Below are positions 8,648-16,949 of a stretch of DNA of 64,000 bases, one piece after another. Made by a program: the position numbers and the translations under genes. Within the stretch, counting starts at the first letter, position 1. Each line of letters opens with the position of its first letter. The notes below the pieces were generated by a model that worked only from the letters and a program-made list of their open reading frames with translations, searched no databases and was not told the origin of the DNA. Where the stretch lies: NCBI GenBank assembly GCA_035533015.1, contig DATLUQ010000051.1:186001-250000 (forward strand), read 5' to 3'. Source of the stretch: Gemmatimonadaceae bacterium. GTDB lineage: Bacteria > Gemmatimonadota > Gemmatimonadetes > Gemmatimonadales > Gemmatimonadaceae.

Positions 8648-10101
8648 GGAGCCCGGCGGGCCGAAGCCGCCATGTGCCATTCCCGGCAACTATGCACGGG
8701 CACGACCTTGCCGGGGTTGCTGCGTCGTTCGGGATCGAACACGTCGCGCAGGTCGCACATGGCGCGGAGCGATTGGGCCGAGAAGATGCGGTCCATGTAG
8801 GGGAGCTTGTCCACGCCCACGCCGTGCTCGCCGGTGATGGTGCCGCCAGCGGCGATACATGTCTCCATGATGTCGCGCATGGCCCCGTGCACGCGGGCTG
8901 TCGCGTCGGGGTCGTTGGCATCGTAGGCGATGTTGGGGTGCACGTTGCCGTCGCCGGCATGAAACACGTTGCAGACCGTCACGCGCCAGTGCGCGGCGAT
9001 TTCCTGAATCCGCGACAGCACTTGGGGCAGCTTGGTGCGCGGCACCACGGCGTCCTGCACCACGAGGTGCGGCGAGAGCCGGCCCATGGCGCCGAATGCT
9101 TTCTTGCGTCCTTGCCAGAGACGGGCGCGCTCGGCTTCGTCGCGCGCCACCCGAACGGCCCGTGCGCCCTCGGCGCGGCACATGGCGTCCACGGCGGCCA
9201 CATCTTGTTCGAGCCCGGCCAGTGCGCCGTCGAGCTCGATCAGCAACACGGCCGCTGCGTCCACCGGATAGCCGGCGGCATAGATGGAGGCCTCGACCAT
9301 CCGAATGGTGGGCGCGTCGAGCATCTCGAGCGCCGCCGGCACGATGCCGCTCGCGACGATGGCCGACACGGTGCGCGCCGCCGCGTCGAGCGTGGTGAAA
9401 TCGGCGAGCAGCGTGCGGATGGCCTGTGGCTCCGGGGTGAGCCGCACCGTGATGTCGAGGGCGATGCCAAAGCAACCCTCGGATCCGACGAACGCGCCCA
9501 CCAGATCGTAGCCCTCGGCCTCGCCGTCGGCGCGGCCCAGTGGCAGGATCTCGCCGTCGGGGAGCAGCACCGTGAGCGCCACGACGTGGTTGGTCGTGAC
9601 GCCGTATTTCAGGCAGTGCGGGCCGCCGGCATTCTCGGCCACATTGCCGCCGATCGTGCATGCGGCCTGACTGGACGGGTCGGGGGCATAGTATAAGCCG
9701 TATGGTTTGGCGGCGCGGGACAGGGCGACGTTGACCACGCCCGGCTCGACCACGGCCAACCGGTTCTCAGGGTCCATCGACAGGATGCGCGTGAGCCGGT
9801 TGAGACCGAGCAGCACGACGCCGTCGGCGAGTGCGCCGCCGGAGAGTCCGGTGCCCGCGCCGCGCGGCACGAACGGCACGTGCGCGGCAGCCAGGGCGCG
9901 CACCACGGCCACGGCCTCGTCACGCGTGCCCGGAAAGACGGCGCAGGCCGGCCGCGCGTGATAGGACGGCAGGCCGTCCGACCCGTACGCGACGAGTTCG
10001 CTGTCGCGGGACAGCACTCGACGCTTGCCCACGATGCCAGCTAGCCGGGCGACGAGCGCGGCGTCGACGTGGCCGTGGCCGGGGTCAGCGGTGGCGGTCA
10101 T
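8644..10101 (-). CDS. glcD: Glycolate/lactate oxidase FAD-linked subunit GlcD
   Basis: 485 aa from ATG 10101; a GTG two codons upstream is possible. It has an FAD_binding_4 domain with PRGAGTGLSGGALA and AENAGGPHCLKYG, and a C-terminal FAD-oxidase domain with HAGDGNVHPNI and GTITGEHGVGVDK, whose His residues are typical of the 2-hydroxy-acid site. It oxidises glycolate or D-lactate and heads the operon. A -10-like TATCAT lies about 39 nt upstream, without a recognisable -35. Glycolate cannot be told from D-lactate by sequence alone, but the GlcE and GlcF partners favour glycolate. Confidence 0.92.
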   Translation of the reverse strand: MTATADPGHGHVDAALVARLAGIVGKRRVLSRDSELVAYGSDGLPSYHARPACAVFPGTRDEAVAVVRALAAAHVPFVPRGAGTGLSGGALADGVVLLGLNRLTRILSMDPENRLAVVEPGVVNVALSRAAKPYGLYYAPDPSSQAACTIGGNVAENAGGPHCLKYGVTTNHVVALTVLLPDGEILPLGRADGEAEGYDLVGAFVGSEGCFGIALDITVRLTPEPQAIRTLLADFTTLDAAARTVSAIVASGIVPAALEMLDAPTIRMVEASIYAAGYPVDAAAVLLIELDGALAGLEQDVAAVDAMCRAEGARAVRVARDEAERARLWQGRKKAFGAMGRLSPHLVVQDAVVPRTKLPQVLSRIQEIAAHWRVTVCNVFHAGDGNVHPNIAYDANDPDATARVHGAMRDIMETCIAAGGTITGEHGVGVDKLPYMDRIFSAQSLRAMCDLRDVFDPERRSNPGKVVPVHSCREWHMAASARRAP

Positions 10102-10169
10102 CGGCACGACAGGGCGATGCCATTGGGCGCATGCATTTCATGATAACTCGAGCGCCCGACGACGGGGTG

Positions 10170-10200
10170 AAAAAGCCCCCGGCGTGGGTGCGCCGGGGGC
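10170..10200 (-). terminator. Rho-independent terminator of the sigma-factor gene
   Basis: On the minus strand, a perfect 10-bp stem (GCCCCCGGCG/CGCCGGGGGC) with a 6-nt loop is followed directly by TTTTTC. It lies 25 nt past the sigma-factor stop codon. This is the clearest intrinsic terminator in the window. Confidence 0.9.
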
Positions 10201-10225
10201 CGATTCGCTGGTCACGCCGGGTCGG

Positions 10226-11116
10226 CTAGGCGGCCCAGAAGCCGCACAACGCGCGGCCGTCGGGACTCTCGCGCAGCTTCTCGAATGCGCGCTCGCGGAT
10301 CTGGCGGATGCGCTCGCGTGTGACGCCCATGAGCGCGCCGATCTTCTCGAGCGTCATAGCCTCACTCCCTTCCTCGAGGCCGTAGTAGAGATAGAGGATC
10401 TTCCGTTCGCGCGGCGTGAGGTACTTGCGGAACACCCGGTCGATGAACTCGCGCATCAACTTGTAGTCGGTCACCTCTTCGATCTCGGTACCGTCGACTC
10501 CGGCAAAGCGTTCGCCGAGCGTGGACGCTTCGCGGTCGGAGCGATCGATCGGCGCGTCGAGCGAGACTTCGGTGGCCGACATCTGCTTGGCGGAGCGAAT
10601 CGCTTCGGGCGTTTCCTCGAGCAGCCGCCCGATCTCATTCTCGGTGGGGTCGCGCTTGAGCACCTGGGCGAGCACGGTCTCGGCACGCGCGAGCCGGATG
10701 AGTTGCGAATTCTGATTGAGCGGAATGCGCACCGAGCGCGTCTGCTCGGCCAGGGCCTTGAGGACCGCCTGGCGCACCCACCACACGGCGTACGAAATGA
10801 ACTTGACGCCTTGATCGGGATCGAATTTGCGGACGGCCTTGAGCAGTCCTTCGTTGCCGATCGCCACGAGTTCGCTGAGATCGAGGCCGTGGCCCTGGTA
10901 CTTCTTCACGTACGAGATGACGAAGCGGAGGTTCGCCGTGACGAGCCGCTCGGCGGCCTTCTCGTCACCTTTTTGAGCGCGACGGGCAAGTCGTCGCTCT
11001 TCCTGCGGGTCATCAATGAGGGGGAGTTTCTGGATGTCTTGCAGGTACTGGTCGAACGCCGAGGAGGGAGACGAGCGGAAATATCCCTTGGACCTGGTCT
11101 CGGTCACTTGCTCCAT
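10226..11116 (-). CDS. rpoD: Primary-type sigma-70 factor (RpoD/SigA family, short form)
   Basis: 296 aa from ATG 11116 (MEQVTETRSK), with AGGGGCG upstream. Region 1.2 (SAFDQYLQDIQKLPLI) opens the protein. Region 2 has the -10-recognition helix and the YAVWWVRQAV segment, region 3 is present, and region 4 has the helix-turn-helix LEKIGALMGVTRERIRQIRE. Region 1.1 and the large non-conserved insert of proteobacterial RpoD are missing. Short primary sigmas of this kind are known from Bacteroidota and related phyla. It could instead be a group 2 sigma; a second copy elsewhere cannot be excluded. It ends in a strong terminator. Confidence 0.88.
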   Translation of the reverse strand: MEQVTETRSKGYFRSSPSSAFDQYLQDIQKLPLIDDPQEERRLARRAQKGDEKAAERLVTANLRFVISYVKKYQGHGLDLSELVAIGNEGLLKAVRKFDPDQGVKFISYAVWWVRQAVLKALAEQTRSVRIPLNQNSQLIRLARAETVLAQVLKRDPTENEIGRLLEETPEAIRSAKQMSATEVSLDAPIDRSDREASTLGERFAGVDGTEIEEVTDYKLMREFIDRVFRKYLTPRERKILYLYYGLEEGSEAMTLEKIGALMGVTRERIRQIRERAFEKLRESPDGRALCGFWAA

Positions 11117-11422
11117 ACACGCCCCTATCACGAAAGCGAAAGGTGGGAACGAGCGCAGAAGGCTCGCATCGCGCCGGCGACTAGCAGGGACGGGCACGTT
11201 AACGTCGCCGTCCGGAGGCGTCAACAGCGGCCATCCGGGCACAGCGCTGAAAAACATCTGTCTGTAAGCCTAACCCAATATGTGGCAGAAATTTACAGTT
11301 GAAATCATCTGGCCGCATTAAACAAATATCTTTCGGTCATCTTTTCCGAACATCGCCCGAAGATGACTCCGATTTGCTCCCGCGCTGGAACTCCGTCGGC
11401 AATTTCTGAGACAGTGTCGCGA
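11117..11422. other. Intergenic region upstream of the sigma factor (306 bp)
   Basis: Contains an AT-rich core around 11260-11340, likely the sigma-factor promoter region. TAAATT (complement of 11290-11295) is a possible -10 box, but I find no matching -35. A hairpin at 11336-11367 may end the upstream small-protein transcript. A 69-codon open frame on the minus strand overlaps the small membrane-protein gene and looks non-coding. Confidence 0.6.
11336..11367 (-). terminator. Possible terminator after the small membrane protein
   Basis: Complementary 8-nt arms GTCATCTT and AAGATGAC around a 16-nt loop. On the minus strand the stem is followed by A/T-rich DNA (GATATTTGTTTAA). It lies about 55 nt beyond the stop at 11423. 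The loop is large, so confidence is modest. Confidence 0.4.
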
Positions 11423-11620
11423 TCAAGGACTGGATTTGTTCGGTCCGCCTGCACTCGCGCGCCGCGTACGTGCCGCGAAGGCGGCGAGCATGCCGGCGAA
11501 TACACCAACGCCAACCGCGATCACGAGCACCGGCACGTCGAGGAGGAGTGCTGCCACGGCCAAGGCAACGATGATCGCGGCGAGCAACAGGAGGGTCACG
11601 GCGGAGCGGGACACGGGCAT
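11423..11620 (-). CDS. Small two-helix membrane protein, function unknown
   Basis: 65 aa from ATG 11620 with a good GGAG six nt upstream. Residues 7-26 and 29-48 are almost wholly hydrophobic (LLLLAAIIVALAVAALLL; VLVIAVGVGVFAGMLAAF). A basic tail of about 15 residues (ARTRRAS) should stay in the cytoplasm. No family is recognised. It follows aroB by 30 nt in the same direction and is likely the last gene of a pduO-aroB-small protein transcript. Confidence 0.65.
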   Translation of the reverse strand: MPVSRSAVTLLLLAAIIVALAVAALLLDVPVLVIAVGVGVFAGMLAAFAARTRRASAGGPNKSSP

Positions 11621-11650
11621 GATCTCCAGTGGGGGTTCGTCGCCACGTGA

Positions 11651-12718
11651 TCAGGCGAGCGCGGCGAGGACGAGCCGGTCGTCCACCGGCGCAGTCCATC
11701 CGTAATCGCCGAACGCCATGGCGCCGATGCGCGTGGGCAGGGCGTACTGCGCACGGCCGGCGCGGCCCTTCTTGTCGCCGTGAGTGGCGCGGACGATGGC
11801 TTCCGGATCGATGTCGGCGGGACGACTGCTAGGCAGCCCCGTCGCCTCGCACGCGGCGCGAACGCGATCGGCCGTGCCGGGCTCGGCGATCGCCATCCGT
11901 TCGGCGAGAGCCGCTTCCACGCACATACCGATGGCCACCGCTTCGCCGTGCAGTTGGGAGTAGCCGCTCAGATGTTCGATGGCGTGGCCTATGGTGTGCC
12001 CGAAGTTGAGCGTCTTGCGGCGTCCGGACTCGCGGAAATCGCCAGCGGCGACGGCCGATTTGATCTCGACGCTGCGGGCGATGAGCGCGCTCATCGAACG
12101 GTCGTCGGGGCGGCCGTGGCGCAACTCGGCGCCCGTGACGGCCACGGCCGAGAAATGCGCGGCGTCAGCGATCACGCCGTGTTTGAGTGCTTCGGCAAGT
12201 CCGGCGCGGTAGTGCTCTACCGGGAGCGAGGCGAGCAGAGCCGGGTCGGTGAGGACGGCGGCGGGCTCGTGGAAGGCGCCCACCAGATTCTTGCCGGCGG
12301 GCGTATCGACGCCGGTCTTGCCGCCGATGGAGGCGTCGAGCATGGCGAGCAGGCTCGTCGGCGTCTGGACGAACGGGATCCCGCGCATGAATGTGGCGGC
12401 CACGAATCCGGCGAGATCGCCCACGACACCGCCGCCGAGGGCGATGACCGCCGAATCGCGGCCGAAGCCGGCGGCGAGCATCTGATCGGTCACCTGGGCC
12501 CAGGTGGCCCGCGTCTTATGCCGTTCACCAGCCGGGATGGCGAACACTTCGCACGCCGCGCCCGCCATCGCCGCGCGGGCGCGCGCGCCGTACAGCGGGC
12601 CGACGTTGGTGTCGGTGATGATCGCGTATCGGTGTGCCCGGGCCGCCACTCGCACCACACCGCCAATGGCGTCCAGCGCGCCCGGCAGGACGTGCACGCG
12701 ATATGCGGTGTCGATCAC
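11651..12718 (-). CDS. aroB: 3-dehydroquinate synthase
   Basis: 355 aa from GTG 12718, with GGAG about 8 nt upstream. It converts DAHP to 3-dehydroquinate, step two of the shikimate pathway, using NAD and a divalent metal. The NAD-site motif GGGVVGDLAGFVAA is present, followed by QTPTSLLAMLDASIGGKTG, and the metal-binding residues lie in AEALKHG, LNFGHTIGHAIE and LHGEAVAIGM. Its length is normal for the family. It is preceded by the cobalamin adenosyltransferase gene with a 25-nt gap. Confidence 0.96.
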   Translation of the reverse strand: MIDTAYRVHVLPGALDAIGGVVRVAARAHRYAIITDTNVGPLYGARARAAMAGAACEVFAIPAGERHKTRATWAQVTDQMLAAGFGRDSAVIALGGGVVGDLAGFVAATFMRGIPFVQTPTSLLAMLDASIGGKTGVDTPAGKNLVGAFHEPAAVLTDPALLASLPVEHYRAGLAEALKHGVIADAAHFSAVAVTGAELRHGRPDDRSMSALIARSVEIKSAVAAGDFRESGRRKTLNFGHTIGHAIEHLSGYSQLHGEAVAIGMCVEAALAERMAIAEPGTADRVRAACEATGLPSSRPADIDPEAIVRATHGDKKGRAGRAQYALPTRIGAMAFGDYGWTAPVDDRLVLAALA

Positions 12719-12743
12719 GGACGAACTCCGGCGGGCGCGCGCG

Positions 12744-13289
12744 CTACCAGGTGACCTCGCCGGTGCCGGTGCGGCGGTTGGCGACCCGGGCGAGCGTGAA
12801 CAACAGGTCCGACAGACGGTTCAGGTAGATGATCACGAGGTCGGGCACTTCGACGGTGGCGCGCAGCGCGACCACGCGGCGCTCGGCGCGACGGCACACG
12901 GTGCGGGCCAGGTGGAGCGCCGCTGCCTTCGGCGTACCGCCGGGAATGATGAACGCCTTGAGCGGTTCGAGCTCACGATCGCCGTCGTCGATGGCGTGCT
13001 CGAGTTCCGTGATCCGGACGTCGTCAATGCGGGCCTTGTCGAGATGGGCCTTCATCTTCTCTCGATCGGGCGTGGCGAGGAGGGCGCCGATGGCGAACAG
13101 ATCACGCTGGATGGGGACGAGCACCTCGTCGATGCGCGACATGACTTCGCTGGCACGGGCGAGGCCGAGCGCGGCGTTCAGCTCGTCCACCTCGCCGTAG
13201 GCTTCCACGCGCGGGTCACTCTTGCGCGTACGCCCCCCGCCGAACAGCCCGGTGTCACCGGAGTCGCCGGTTCTCGTGTAGATCTTCAT
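12744..13289 (-). CDS. pduO: ATP:cob(I)alamin adenosyltransferase, PduO type
   Basis: 181 aa from ATG 13289. The N-terminal ATP-binding signature YTRTGDSGDTGLFGGGR is complete, and the C-terminal motifs RTVCRRAERRVVAL and YLNRLSDLLFTLAR match PduO/MMAB enzymes, which transfer the adenosyl group of ATP to cob(I)alamin to make coenzyme B12. No B12-dependent enzyme or biosynthesis gene is in the window, so it may serve salvage. There is no Shine-Dalgarno; a TACATT box ends 7 nt before the ATG (13297-13302), which suggests a leaderless transcript. Confidence 0.93.
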   Translation of the reverse strand: MKIYTRTGDSGDTGLFGGGRTRKSDPRVEAYGEVDELNAALGLARASEVMSRIDEVLVPIQRDLFAIGALLATPDREKMKAHLDKARIDDVRITELEHAIDDGDRELEPLKAFIIPGGTPKAAALHLARTVCRRAERRVVALRATVEVPDLVIIYLNRLSDLLFTLARVANRRTGTGEVTW

Positions 13290-13296
13290 GCTGGTA

Positions 13297-13326
13297 AATG
13301 TACGCAGACAGCGCGAGTGCCGGCAA
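13297..13326 (-). promoter_or_regulatory. Candidate promoter of pduO-aroB, possibly leaderless
   Basis: On the minus strand: TTGCCG, an 18-nt spacer, then TACATT, followed 7 nt later by the ATG of pduO. The predicted transcription start falls at or next to the A of ATG. The same TACATT box precedes the PorX-like gene at the same kind of distance. Confidence 0.55.
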
Positions 13327-13414
13327 AGACCGCACTAGCAGAAGGAGCGCGGGCAAGAGCGAGGACGGGGACCGCCGAACCGCGTGACGGGTTTGCCCTC
13401 CGCCCCTCCTGCGG

Positions 13415-14446
13415 CTACCCGAACAATCGCGCGATGATCGACCCACGCTTCTTCTTGAAGGCGTCCGATGCGGCCTGCACCGCCGCAGGATCGGCGTGGA
13501 AGCGCGCCTGGAACGTGGTCGGGAACATGTCTGCGAGGTGGGTCTGCAGACGGTCGGGGGAGGCACCGGTGCGGTCGCTCTGATTGGCGATCCACTGGTC
13601 GAGCAGATTGCCGAGCTGGGCCGCCGTGGCGCGGTCGGCGGGATTGCGCTGCAGCGCGAGCTGCAGGATGTCGGCGAACTCGGGGTCGAGGTCGGTGACC
13701 CGCGAGCGCAGGTCCGGCAGCGGCCGGAGCACCACCTCCTCCACTGAGAGCGCGGTGTCGTCCTCATGAAACAGAGGGCTCAGCGCGAGCAGCTCGTAGA
13801 GCACGACGCCGAGAGAGAACACGTCGCTGCGAGCGTCGACGAGGGTGCCCAGCACCTGCTCGGGGCTCATGTACCGCTTCTTGCCCATGCGCACGTGCTG
13901 CTCGGTGGCCGGGTCGATCGAGGTGCGGGCCTTGGCGATGCCGAAGTCACCGAGCTTGATGTGGCCGTCCCAGGTGATCATGACGTTGCCGGGCGATACG
14001 TCGCGGTGCACAACGTCGAGACGGCGTCCGTCGGGGCCCATGGCATTGTGGGCAAAGTCGAGGGCGCGGCATAGGCGACTGCCGATGTAGGCGACCATCG
14101 TGGCCGGGATGGGCCGGCCGAGTTCGTTGTGGCGATCGATCACGCTGCGCAGCGTCGGGCCCTGGATGTATTCCATGCCGATGAAGTACTGCCCACGCAC
14201 TTCGCCGAGCTGGTAGATCTGCACGATGTTGCCGTGCATCAAGTTGGCCGAGAGCTTGGCCTCGTCAATGAACAGCTGCAGGAACTCGCGCCGTTGGGCG
14301 AGATGGGGATGGATGACCTTGAGCGCGATGCGCTTGGCGAAGCCAGAGGGGCCGATCTGTTCGGCTTCATACACGGTGGCCATACCGCCCTCGGCCACTT
14401 TGCGGACGAGGTGGAACGCACCCTGGTATTCGAGACTCTCGTTCAT
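13415..14446 (-). CDS. Soluble Ser/Thr protein kinase (Hanks type)
   Basis: 343 aa. The glycine-rich loop VAEGGMATVYEA, catalytic Lys43 (IALKVI), the catalytic loop HRDVSPGN (His147-Asp149) and DFG (167-169) are all visible, so kinase activity is expected. The catalytic loop has Ser151 where most kinases have Lys. After the kinase domain, about 60 residues form a helical, basic tail with no membrane segment, PASTA or sensor domain, so it is cytosolic. It is divergent from the ferredoxin reductase gene, with 95 nt between start codons. The substrates are unknown. Confidence 0.9.
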   Translation of the reverse strand: MNESLEYQGAFHLVRKVAEGGMATVYEAEQIGPSGFAKRIALKVIHPHLAQRREFLQLFIDEAKLSANLMHGNIVQIYQLGEVRGQYFIGMEYIQGPTLRSVIDRHNELGRPIPATMVAYIGSRLCRALDFAHNAMGPDGRRLDVVHRDVSPGNVMITWDGHIKLGDFGIAKARTSIDPATEQHVRMGKKRYMSPEQVLGTLVDARSDVFSLGVVLYELLALSPLFHEDDTALSVEEVVLRPLPDLRSRVTDLDPEFADILQLALQRNPADRATAAQLGNLLDQWIANQSDRTGASPDRLQTHLADMFPTTFQARFHADPAAVQAASDAFKKKRGSIIARLFG

Positions 14447-14506
14447 GCGGAGGTGGCGTGTTGGATTTGATGGGGGAGTGGTGGCGGGTGGGGGCGCGGG
14501 CCGTGC

Positions 14507-14536
14507 TTGTTTAACGAATGAGCAGTGGCGAACGTT
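14507..14536 (+). promoter_or_regulatory. Weak candidate promoter of the ferredoxin reductase gene
   Basis: TTGTTT, an 18-nt spacer, then AACGTT, ending 5 nt before the ATG at 14542. The -10 lacks its first T, so this is tentative. The spacing would again give a leaderless mRNA. Confidence 0.25.
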
Positions 14537-14541
14537 AGAGA

Positions 14542-15564
14542 ATGATCCACGAAATTCGCGACCTGACGATCATCGGCGGAGGGCCCACGGGCCTCTTCGC
14601 GATGTTCTATGCTGGCATGCGCGGGGCGACGGCGCAAATCGTCGACGCCCTGGTCGAGCCCGGCGGACAGCTGACGGCGCTGTACCCCGAAAAGGACATC
14701 TTCGACGTGGCCGGGTTTCGCCGCGTGCCGGCCAAGGAACTGGTCCGGTCGCTGCGCGACCAAGCCGGGCAGTTCGGCGAGCCGATGCACTTCTCGCAGC
14801 GGGTCACGGGGCTCGAGGAGGCCGACGGGCACTTCGTGCTGGTGACCGAAACGGACCGCTTCCCGACGCGTTCAATCCTCATCGCCGCGGGGATCGGGGC
14901 GTTCAGCCCGCGGCGGCTGCCGCAGCCCGTGGCCGAACCATGGTACGGGAGCGGGATCCACGATGTGGTCACCGATCCCGAACAGTTCCGCGGCCGGAAG
15001 GTAGTGATCATCGGCGGGGGAGATTCGGCGTTCGATTGGGGGACCCAATTGCTGGGCCGGGCGGCGTCGGTGTCAATCGTGCACCGAAGCGACCGCTTCC
15101 GCGCTCACGAAGCGACTGTGGCGCAGTTCCGCGCTGCCGTGGATGCCGGGAAGGCAGCGCTGTTCACCTTTCACGAGCTGCACGACCTCACGGTCCCCGC
15201 GGGGTGCGACGCGTTCACCCATCTCGTGCTCAAGGACCTCAAGGCCAAGACGACGCGTGAACTCGAAGCTGACGTGGTGCTTCCGATGCTCGGGTTCGTC
15301 AGTGATATGGGCGCGCTGAAGGATTGGGGGCTGCACATCGAGAAGGACGAGATCCAGGTGAACAGCCAGATGGAAACCGGGCGGCCGGGGATCTACGCCG
15401 CGGGGGACGTGGTGACGTACCCAGGGAAGCTCAAATTGATCGTCACCGGATTCGGCGATGCAGCCACAGCCGTGAACCAGGCGGTGCACTGGCTGTACCC
15501 GGAAAAGAAGGTGAATCCTGGGCACAGCTCGAACATGGCGATCTTCGGACAGAACGACGACTGA
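14542..15564 (+). CDS. Ferredoxin/flavodoxin-NADP+ reductase, thioredoxin-reductase-like
   Basis: 340 aa with two nucleotide-binding Rossmann motifs: FAD site GGGPTG (12-17) and NADPH site GGGDSA (158-163). A C-terminal FAD motif IYAAGDVVTYPGK follows. The redox CxxC of true thioredoxin reductases is absent, which marks the TrxB-like FNR class (YumC type) that moves electrons between NADPH and ferredoxin. The length and the C-terminal extension (HSSNMAIFGQ) fit that class. It stands alone, between a divergent kinase gene and a convergent MazG-like gene. Confidence 0.88.
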   Translation: MIHEIRDLTIIGGGPTGLFAMFYAGMRGATAQIVDALVEPGGQLTALYPEKDIFDVAGFRRVPAKELVRSLRDQAGQFGEPMHFSQRVTGLEEADGHFVLVTETDRFPTRSILIAAGIGAFSPRRLPQPVAEPWYGSGIHDVVTDPEQFRGRKVVIIGGGDSAFDWGTQLLGRAASVSIVHRSDRFRAHEATVAQFRAAVDAGKAALFTFHELHDLTVPAGCDAFTHLVLKDLKAKTTRELEADVVLPMLGFVSDMGALKDWGLHIEKDEIQVNSQMETGRPGIYAAGDVVTYPGKLKLIVTGFGDAATAVNQAVHWLYPEKKVNPGHSSNMAIFGQNDD

Positions 15565-15620
15565 CCGAACATCGCGAGCCGCCAGTTCCCGACTTGCGGC
15601 CCGCGGGTCTGGAGCGGGTG

Positions 15621-15923
15621 CTAAGGGGTAAAGCCGTTCGGATGCCGTGCCTCGAGCTTCTGGACATTGGTCCGGGCCACGTCGTCCAGCGTCAGCCCCG
15701 CGCTCTGCGCGGCGACGGCCAGGCACCAGAGAGCGTCGCCCAACTCTTCGCGTAGCTGGCCCGCGTCGAGCCCGCGGCCCTGCATGCGATGTTTGCGCAC
15801 CAGGCCGAGCACTTCTCCTGCTTCCTCGGCGAGCCCTGCTGCGGCGTCGAGCAGACGGTCGGCCGGTGAGAGCGATGGATTGATCGTGCGGCTGGCCGCG
15901 GCAGCGTAATCGTTCAATGTCAT
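15621..15923 (-). CDS. MazG-like nucleotide pyrophosphohydrolase
   Basis: 100 aa from ATG 15923; the frame extends upstream only through low-complexity repeat DNA. It has the all-alpha NTP pyrophosphohydrolase signature, EExxE in GLAEEAGEVLGL, then ExxD in LREELGDALWCLA. These acids bind Mg2+ and hydrolyse NTPs to NMP and PPi, often to clear non-canonical nucleotides. It is a single-domain MazG-like protein, much shorter than E. coli MazG. It is convergent with the ferredoxin reductase, and the upstream GTAGGAGA repeats lie next to its start. Confidence 0.8.
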   Translation of the reverse strand: MTLNDYAAAASRTINPSLSPADRLLDAAAGLAEEAGEVLGLVRKHRMQGRGLDAGQLREELGDALWCLAVAAQSAGLTLDDVARTNVQKLEARHPNGFTP

Positions 15924-15938
15924 GGGAGCGGTTTCGAG

Positions 15939-15988
15939 CAGGAGGGTAGGAGAGTAGGAGAGTAGGAGAGCGGGAGCGTAGGAGGGTG
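15939..15988. repeat. Degenerate tandem GTAGGAGA repeat
   Basis: About five imperfect copies of an 8-nt purine-rich unit (GTAGGAGA and close variants) between the MazG-like start and the DppB-like stop. The last copy pairs weakly with a nearby CCACCCTCC (16005-16013). It is too short and irregular for CRISPR. It may be a slippage-prone sequence. Confidence 0.7.
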
Positions 15989-16025
15989 AACTACGCGTAC
16001 CCTTCCACCCTCCCACGTGCCGTTC

Positions 16026-16943
16026 TCAGTACGCCACTCTCGGATCGGCCTTCGTGTATGCCAGGTCGGCGAGCAGGTTCACGATCACGAACACGAAGCT
16101 GAGAAAGAGCACCGAGCCCTGGATGGCGGGGAGGTCGCGGCGGGCGATGGCGTTGACGACGTAGCGACCGAGCCCGGGCCACGAGAACACGGTTTCCGTG
16201 AGAATGCTGCCCGTGAGGTACGAGCCGAAGTCGAGCCCGACCACGGTGATCACGGGAATGAGCGCGTTGCGGAGCGCGTGGCGCGCCACCACGGCCCACT
16301 CGCCGGCGCCCTTGGCACGCGCGGTGCGCGTGAAGTCGGCGCCCAGGGCATCGAGCATCGACGACCGCGTGACGCGGGCCTGGAAAGCGATGGAACGCAT
16401 GCCGAGCGCGAACGCGGGGAGGATCAGGTACTTCAACCCGCCCGACCCGGACGGTGGCAGCCAGCGCAGCCAGACGGCGAACACCAGGATCAGCACCAAG
16501 CCAACCCAGTATACAGGAAATGATATGCCGAGGTAGGCCACCCCGAGGGCGAAGCGGTCCACCCAACCGCCGGGGCGTCGCGCGCTCAACACCCCAAGCG
16601 TGATGCCACAGGTCGTGGCGAGCAGCATCGCCGCCAGGGCCAGTTGGAGGGTCTTGGGAAATCGCTCGGCGATGTCACGGCTGATCGGCCGGTCGGTGAT
16701 GTAGGAACGGCCGAGCTGGCCGCGGGCGACCTGGCTCACGTAATGTGCGAACTGGATCGGCAGTGGGTCGTCGAGGTGCAGTTCGGCGCGCAATCGGGCG
16801 ACCGTGGCGGAGTCGGCGCGCTCGCCGACCATCGCCGTCACCGGGTCTCCCGGCGCCACATAAAGCAGCAGGAAGGCCACAATGAGCACGCCGAGCAACG
16901 TCGGCACGGCGAGGGCCAGGCGGCGGGCGACGAAGCGGAGCAT
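16026..16943 (-). CDS. dppB: Peptide/nickel-type ABC transporter permease, DppB family
   Basis: 305 aa with about six membrane helices and the family N-terminus MLRFVARRLALAVPTLLGV. A periplasmic segment (PGDPVTAMVGERA) follows, and the EAA-type coupling loop for the ATPase is near TRTARAKGAGEWAVVARHAL. It would form an import channel for oligopeptides or related solutes together with a DppC-type partner. Six nt separate it from the upstream substrate-binding lipoprotein. No dppC, dppD or dppF lies next to it; a DppC-type gene is found 41 kb away at 57525. Confidence 0.9.
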   Translation of the reverse strand: MLRFVARRLALAVPTLLGVLIVAFLLLYVAPGDPVTAMVGERADSATVARLRAELHLDDPLPIQFAHYVSQVARGQLGRSYITDRPISRDIAERFPKTLQLALAAMLLATTCGITLGVLSARRPGGWVDRFALGVAYLGISFPVYWVGLVLILVFAVWLRWLPPSGSGGLKYLILPAFALGMRSIAFQARVTRSSMLDALGADFTRTARAKGAGEWAVVARHALRNALIPVITVVGLDFGSYLTGSILTETVFSWPGLGRYVVNAIARRDLPAIQGSVLFLSFVFVIVNLLADLAYTKADPRVAY

Positions 16944-16949
16944 GGGGGA

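Noticed and set aside
11305-11514. 69-codon minus-strand frame before the sigma factor
   Set aside because: It overlaps the better-supported two-helix membrane protein in another frame and runs through the AT-rich region and the candidate terminator hairpin.
15939-15988. Possible CRISPR array
   Set aside because: Units are about 8 nt with no spacers, and no cas genes are present.
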